Assembly: GCA_023145185.1 (NCBI GenBank)
Contig: JAGLEG010000575.1
Coordinates: 1 to 5,780 of the forward strand
Reading direction: 5' to 3'
Origin: Thermoplasmata archaeon
GTDB lineage: Archaea; Thermoplasmatota; Penumbrarchaeia; Penumbrarchaeales; Penumbrarchaeaceae
DNA: 5,780 bases
Positions 4,008-5,780 of the stretch are shown piece by piece. Below the pieces are notes generated by a model, which did not search any database, was not told the DNA's origin, and was given only the letters and a program-made list of their open reading frames with translations. Positions within the stretch are counted from its first letter, which is position 1; each line of letters opens with the position of its first letter. Both the position numbers and the translations under genes were made by a program.

Positions 4008-5780
4008 TCAATCGTCCCAATCCGCGGCATCATCGTCCTCATCGGGCTTGAAACGGGGGCTTCTCCTGCCCCTCTTCGAGCGGGAGGACCTCTCCTCCGA
4101 GACGCCGTCCGATGGAGTGTCCACCTCGTCGGTCTCCAGTTCCAGCTCCTTCTCCAGCTCCTCCTTTCTAAACAGCTGGAGGACGAAGTAGCCTCCGATA
4201 CCCATCAGGACCAGTATGATGAGCAGGATCCAGTACCACGGCGTTGCAGGCAGCTCCTTCGGATGATCGTCGGGATCCTGTGGATCGGTGTTCTCCACGT
4301 ACTCCTTGATATTGGGCCACCCGTCGTCATCCTGGTCCTCCCAGGGGTCGTCCCTGAACGGGTGCGTTCCCCATTGAGCCTCCCAGAGGTCATCCATGTC
4401 GTCGCCGTCGGTATCCTCTCGACCTGGGTCCGTGAGGTTGTACATCTCCATCAAGAGGGTGAGGCCGTCCTCGTCCTTGTCGATGGAGGTGTCGTCCATT
4501 GAGAGAGGATCGTATCCATATTTTTCCTCCCAGGAATCCTCCAGGCCGTCCCCGTCACTGTCCAGGTATCCGGCAACGGCGACCTCCAATGTTCCCTCGA
4601 TGGGATATCTGCTTGAGATGTCGCCGGATGTGGAGTTCTCATCCTGGTACAGGAACCAGACCTCCACGGGGCCGTTGTACGGGCCCGGCAGTGCGAACGT
4701 CTTGATCTCCCCCTCCCTGCGGTCAGGCTTGAATATCCACGGCCTGGTGGTGTTTGGATACCTGGCCATCAGCGTGACATCGCCTCCGTGGTTCACCACG
4801 ACCTCCCAATCCTCCCCCACCGGGACCTCCTCCGGCAGGGTGAAGTTCAGTGGGATCTGAGCGGTCGATTCCTCCTCTATCTCACCTGTGAAAAGGAGAG
4901 TCCTGAGCGAGTTGCCCGCGATGTCCAAATGGTACAGGGTGACCTGATACCGCCCGGGCCCGGCCTCCAGGAACGGCTGTGTCAGCCGAATATCCGCCAG
5001 GTTATCCTCGATGATCAGCCTCTCTGGGTCGAGCGTCCAGTTCCCGGACCCGTTGGAGAGGTAGATGTAGAACGAATCGACGTCAAGGCCGGAGAGGTTG
5101 TCCGCGATACGGAAGTTGAACCTCAGGTCGTCATCTATTTTGGGAGAGATGGGGTCCACGAACTCCGACCAGATGGCGGGGAACGAGGCGTCGTAGCGGA
5201 ACGTCCCCAGGTCCAGGGATGCGATGTTTCCGGAGTTGTCCCGGGCGTGGAACGAGACGTCCCACGTTCCCTCCTCGTCGATCGTCATTGAAGAGCCGTC
5301 CACCTTCCTTGATGAGGTGGGGGATTCTATGAAGAACCACGACGATGCCGATCCGGACCCACTGTCCTGGACCGTCACGCCGATGGGTATGGGATCGTTC
5401 TCCCAGCCGGAGGGTGTTATTGTTTCAGGATGGATATCTGGCGCGATCGTGTCCATCGTTACCGACTGGGTGGGCAGTTCCACCCGGACCTCCGAATCGG
5501 TGACGAAGGCGCGGATGTTCATCGTACCCTCGTGGCCGATGCCGTCCAGCATCAGCTTGAAGTGCCTGGAGTCCAGGGAGATTAGGGCGTCCCCCGTCGC
5601 ATTTATCCAGGTGGTGGAGTTGGTGCCCTTGATGTTGTACTGTATCTCGAAGCCGACCCCCTCTCCATCGGGGTCGGCCCCCTGAAAGGTGATGCCCACG
5701 AACTCGTTCTCGTAGGGGTCGGAGGCAAGGGACATGGTGAACTCGGGGGGGTCGTTAACGGGGTCGACATACTCCGATAG
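4008..5780 (-). CDS. C-terminal part of a large membrane-anchored surface protein with Ig-like domains and Ca2+-binding TSP3-like repeats
   Basis: The gene runs off the right edge: 15 in-frame codons, with no stop and including V-N-D-P-P-E-F, precede the first ATG at 5735, so that ATG is internal. The 590 visible residues (numbered below from the ATG) hold three or more beta-sandwich Ig/cadherin-like domains (about 1-92, 96-183, 184-284) with D-N-S-G-N and D-I-A-G-N turns, then another beta domain (about 290-388). Four Asp-rich repeats of the thrombospondin-3 type span 392-485 and should bind Ca2+. A transmembrane helix (about 499-522) precedes a cytoplasmic tail that is first acidic, then basic (R-S-K-R-G-R-R), then acidic (D-E-D-D-D). 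Eight N-glycosylation sequons all lie before the membrane segment, fitting an outside N-terminus. A role in the cell wall, adhesion or substrate binding is inference; no enzyme domain is visible in this part. The stop is 92 bp upstream of the DUF835 start, whose own promoter suggests separate transcription. Confidence 0.88.
   Translation of the reverse strand, partial: LSEYVDPVNDPPEFTMSLASDPYENEFVGITFQGADPDGEGVGFEIQYNIKGTNSTTWINATGDALISLDSRHFKLMLDGIGHEGTMNIRAFVTDSEVRVELPTQSVTMDTIAPDIHPETITPSGWENDPIPIGVTVQDSGSGSASSWFFIESPTSSRKVDGSSMTIDEEGTWDVSFHARDNSGNIASLDLGTFRYDASFPAIWSEFVDPISPKIDDDLRFNFRIADNLSGLDVDSFYIYLSNGSGNWTLDPERLIIEDNLADIRLTQPFLEAGPGRYQVTLYHLDIAGNSLRTLLFTGEIEEESTAQIPLNFTLPEEVPVGEDWEVVVNHGGDVTLMARYPNTTRPWIFKPDRREGEIKTFALPGPYNGPVEVWFLYQDENSTSGDISSRYPIEGTLEVAVAGYLDSDGDGLEDSWEEKYGYDPLSMDDTSIDKDEDGLTLLMEMYNLTDPGREDTDGDDMDDLWEAQWGTHPFRDDPWEDQDDDGWPNIKEYVENTDPQDPDDHPKELPATPWYWILLIILVLMGIGGYFVLQLFRKEELEKELELETDEVDTPSDGVSEERSSRSKRGRRSPRFKPDEDDDAADWDD
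4281..4562 (-). repeat. Four thrombospondin-3-like Ca2+-binding repeats
   Basis: Within the surface protein, four units of about 24-27 residues begin with D-S-D-G-D-G-L, D-K-D-E-D-G-L, D-T-D-G-D-D-M and D-Q-D-D-D-G-W, and each ends near an N/Y/T-x-D-P or T-H-P turn. The spaced Asp residues match the Ca2+-coordinating loop of TSP3/dockerin-type repeats. They form a stalk placed directly before the membrane helix. Confidence 0.8.

Noticed and set aside
4788..5291. 167-codon plus-strand ORF opposite the surface protein
   Set aside because: The minus strand encodes coherent Ig-like domains here. The plus frame gives a low-complexity V/G/E/P/R-rich translation typical of an antisense shadow.
4008..5735. 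ATG at 5735 as the true start of the surface protein
   Set aside because: The frame stays open to the window edge and the upstream codons encode V-N-D-P-P-E-F, a typical linker between beta-sandwich domains. No signal peptide follows the ATG.

Overview
The window looks archaeal, most likely from the Thermoplasmatota or a nearby euryarchaeal lineage. Three things point there: a DUF835 protein fused to a SAP-like domain, large C-terminally anchored surface proteins with Ig-like and thrombospondin-3-like Ca2+-binding repeats, and short leaders with TATA-like A/T boxes and GGTG/GGAG ribosome-binding sites, including TTG and GTG starts. The lineage is inferred from protein families; no marker gene is present. 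Coding regions are GC-rich, which creates many long antisense ORFs that are not genes.

Layout. Positions 1-81 hold no convincing gene but contain three short inverted repeats, one of which may end transcription of the neighbouring small gene. A 61-codon gene of unknown function lies on the minus strand (82-267). A 144-bp divergent intergenic region follows, with a candidate promoter for each side. On the plus strand, a secreted and membrane-anchored clostripain-type (C11) cysteine peptidase (412-2208) is followed after 12 bp by an ABC transporter ATPase with a TTG start (2221-2952); these two look like one operon. No permease gene is in the window, so the ATPase lacks a visible membrane partner.

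The ABC gene runs tail-to-tail into the minus-strand DUF835 gene (2947-3915), and their 3' ends overlap by 6 bp. A 92-bp gap upstream of the DUF835 gene contains its TATA box, bracketed by a perfect 12-bp inverted repeat plus a further degenerate copy. Beyond it, 4008-5780 on the minus strand is the C-terminal part of a large surface protein whose N-terminus is outside the window.

Taken together, the window encodes surface and envelope functions: an anchored extracellular endopeptidase, an ATPase that may drive transport, a Ca2+-binding surface protein, and a cytoplasmic DUF835 protein of unknown, possibly regulatory, role. No RNA gene, IS element, CRISPR array or clearly new multi-gene system was seen. 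The least explained items are the permease-less peptidase/ATPase pair, the inverted-repeat cluster around the DUF835 promoter, and the unrecognised 61-aa protein.
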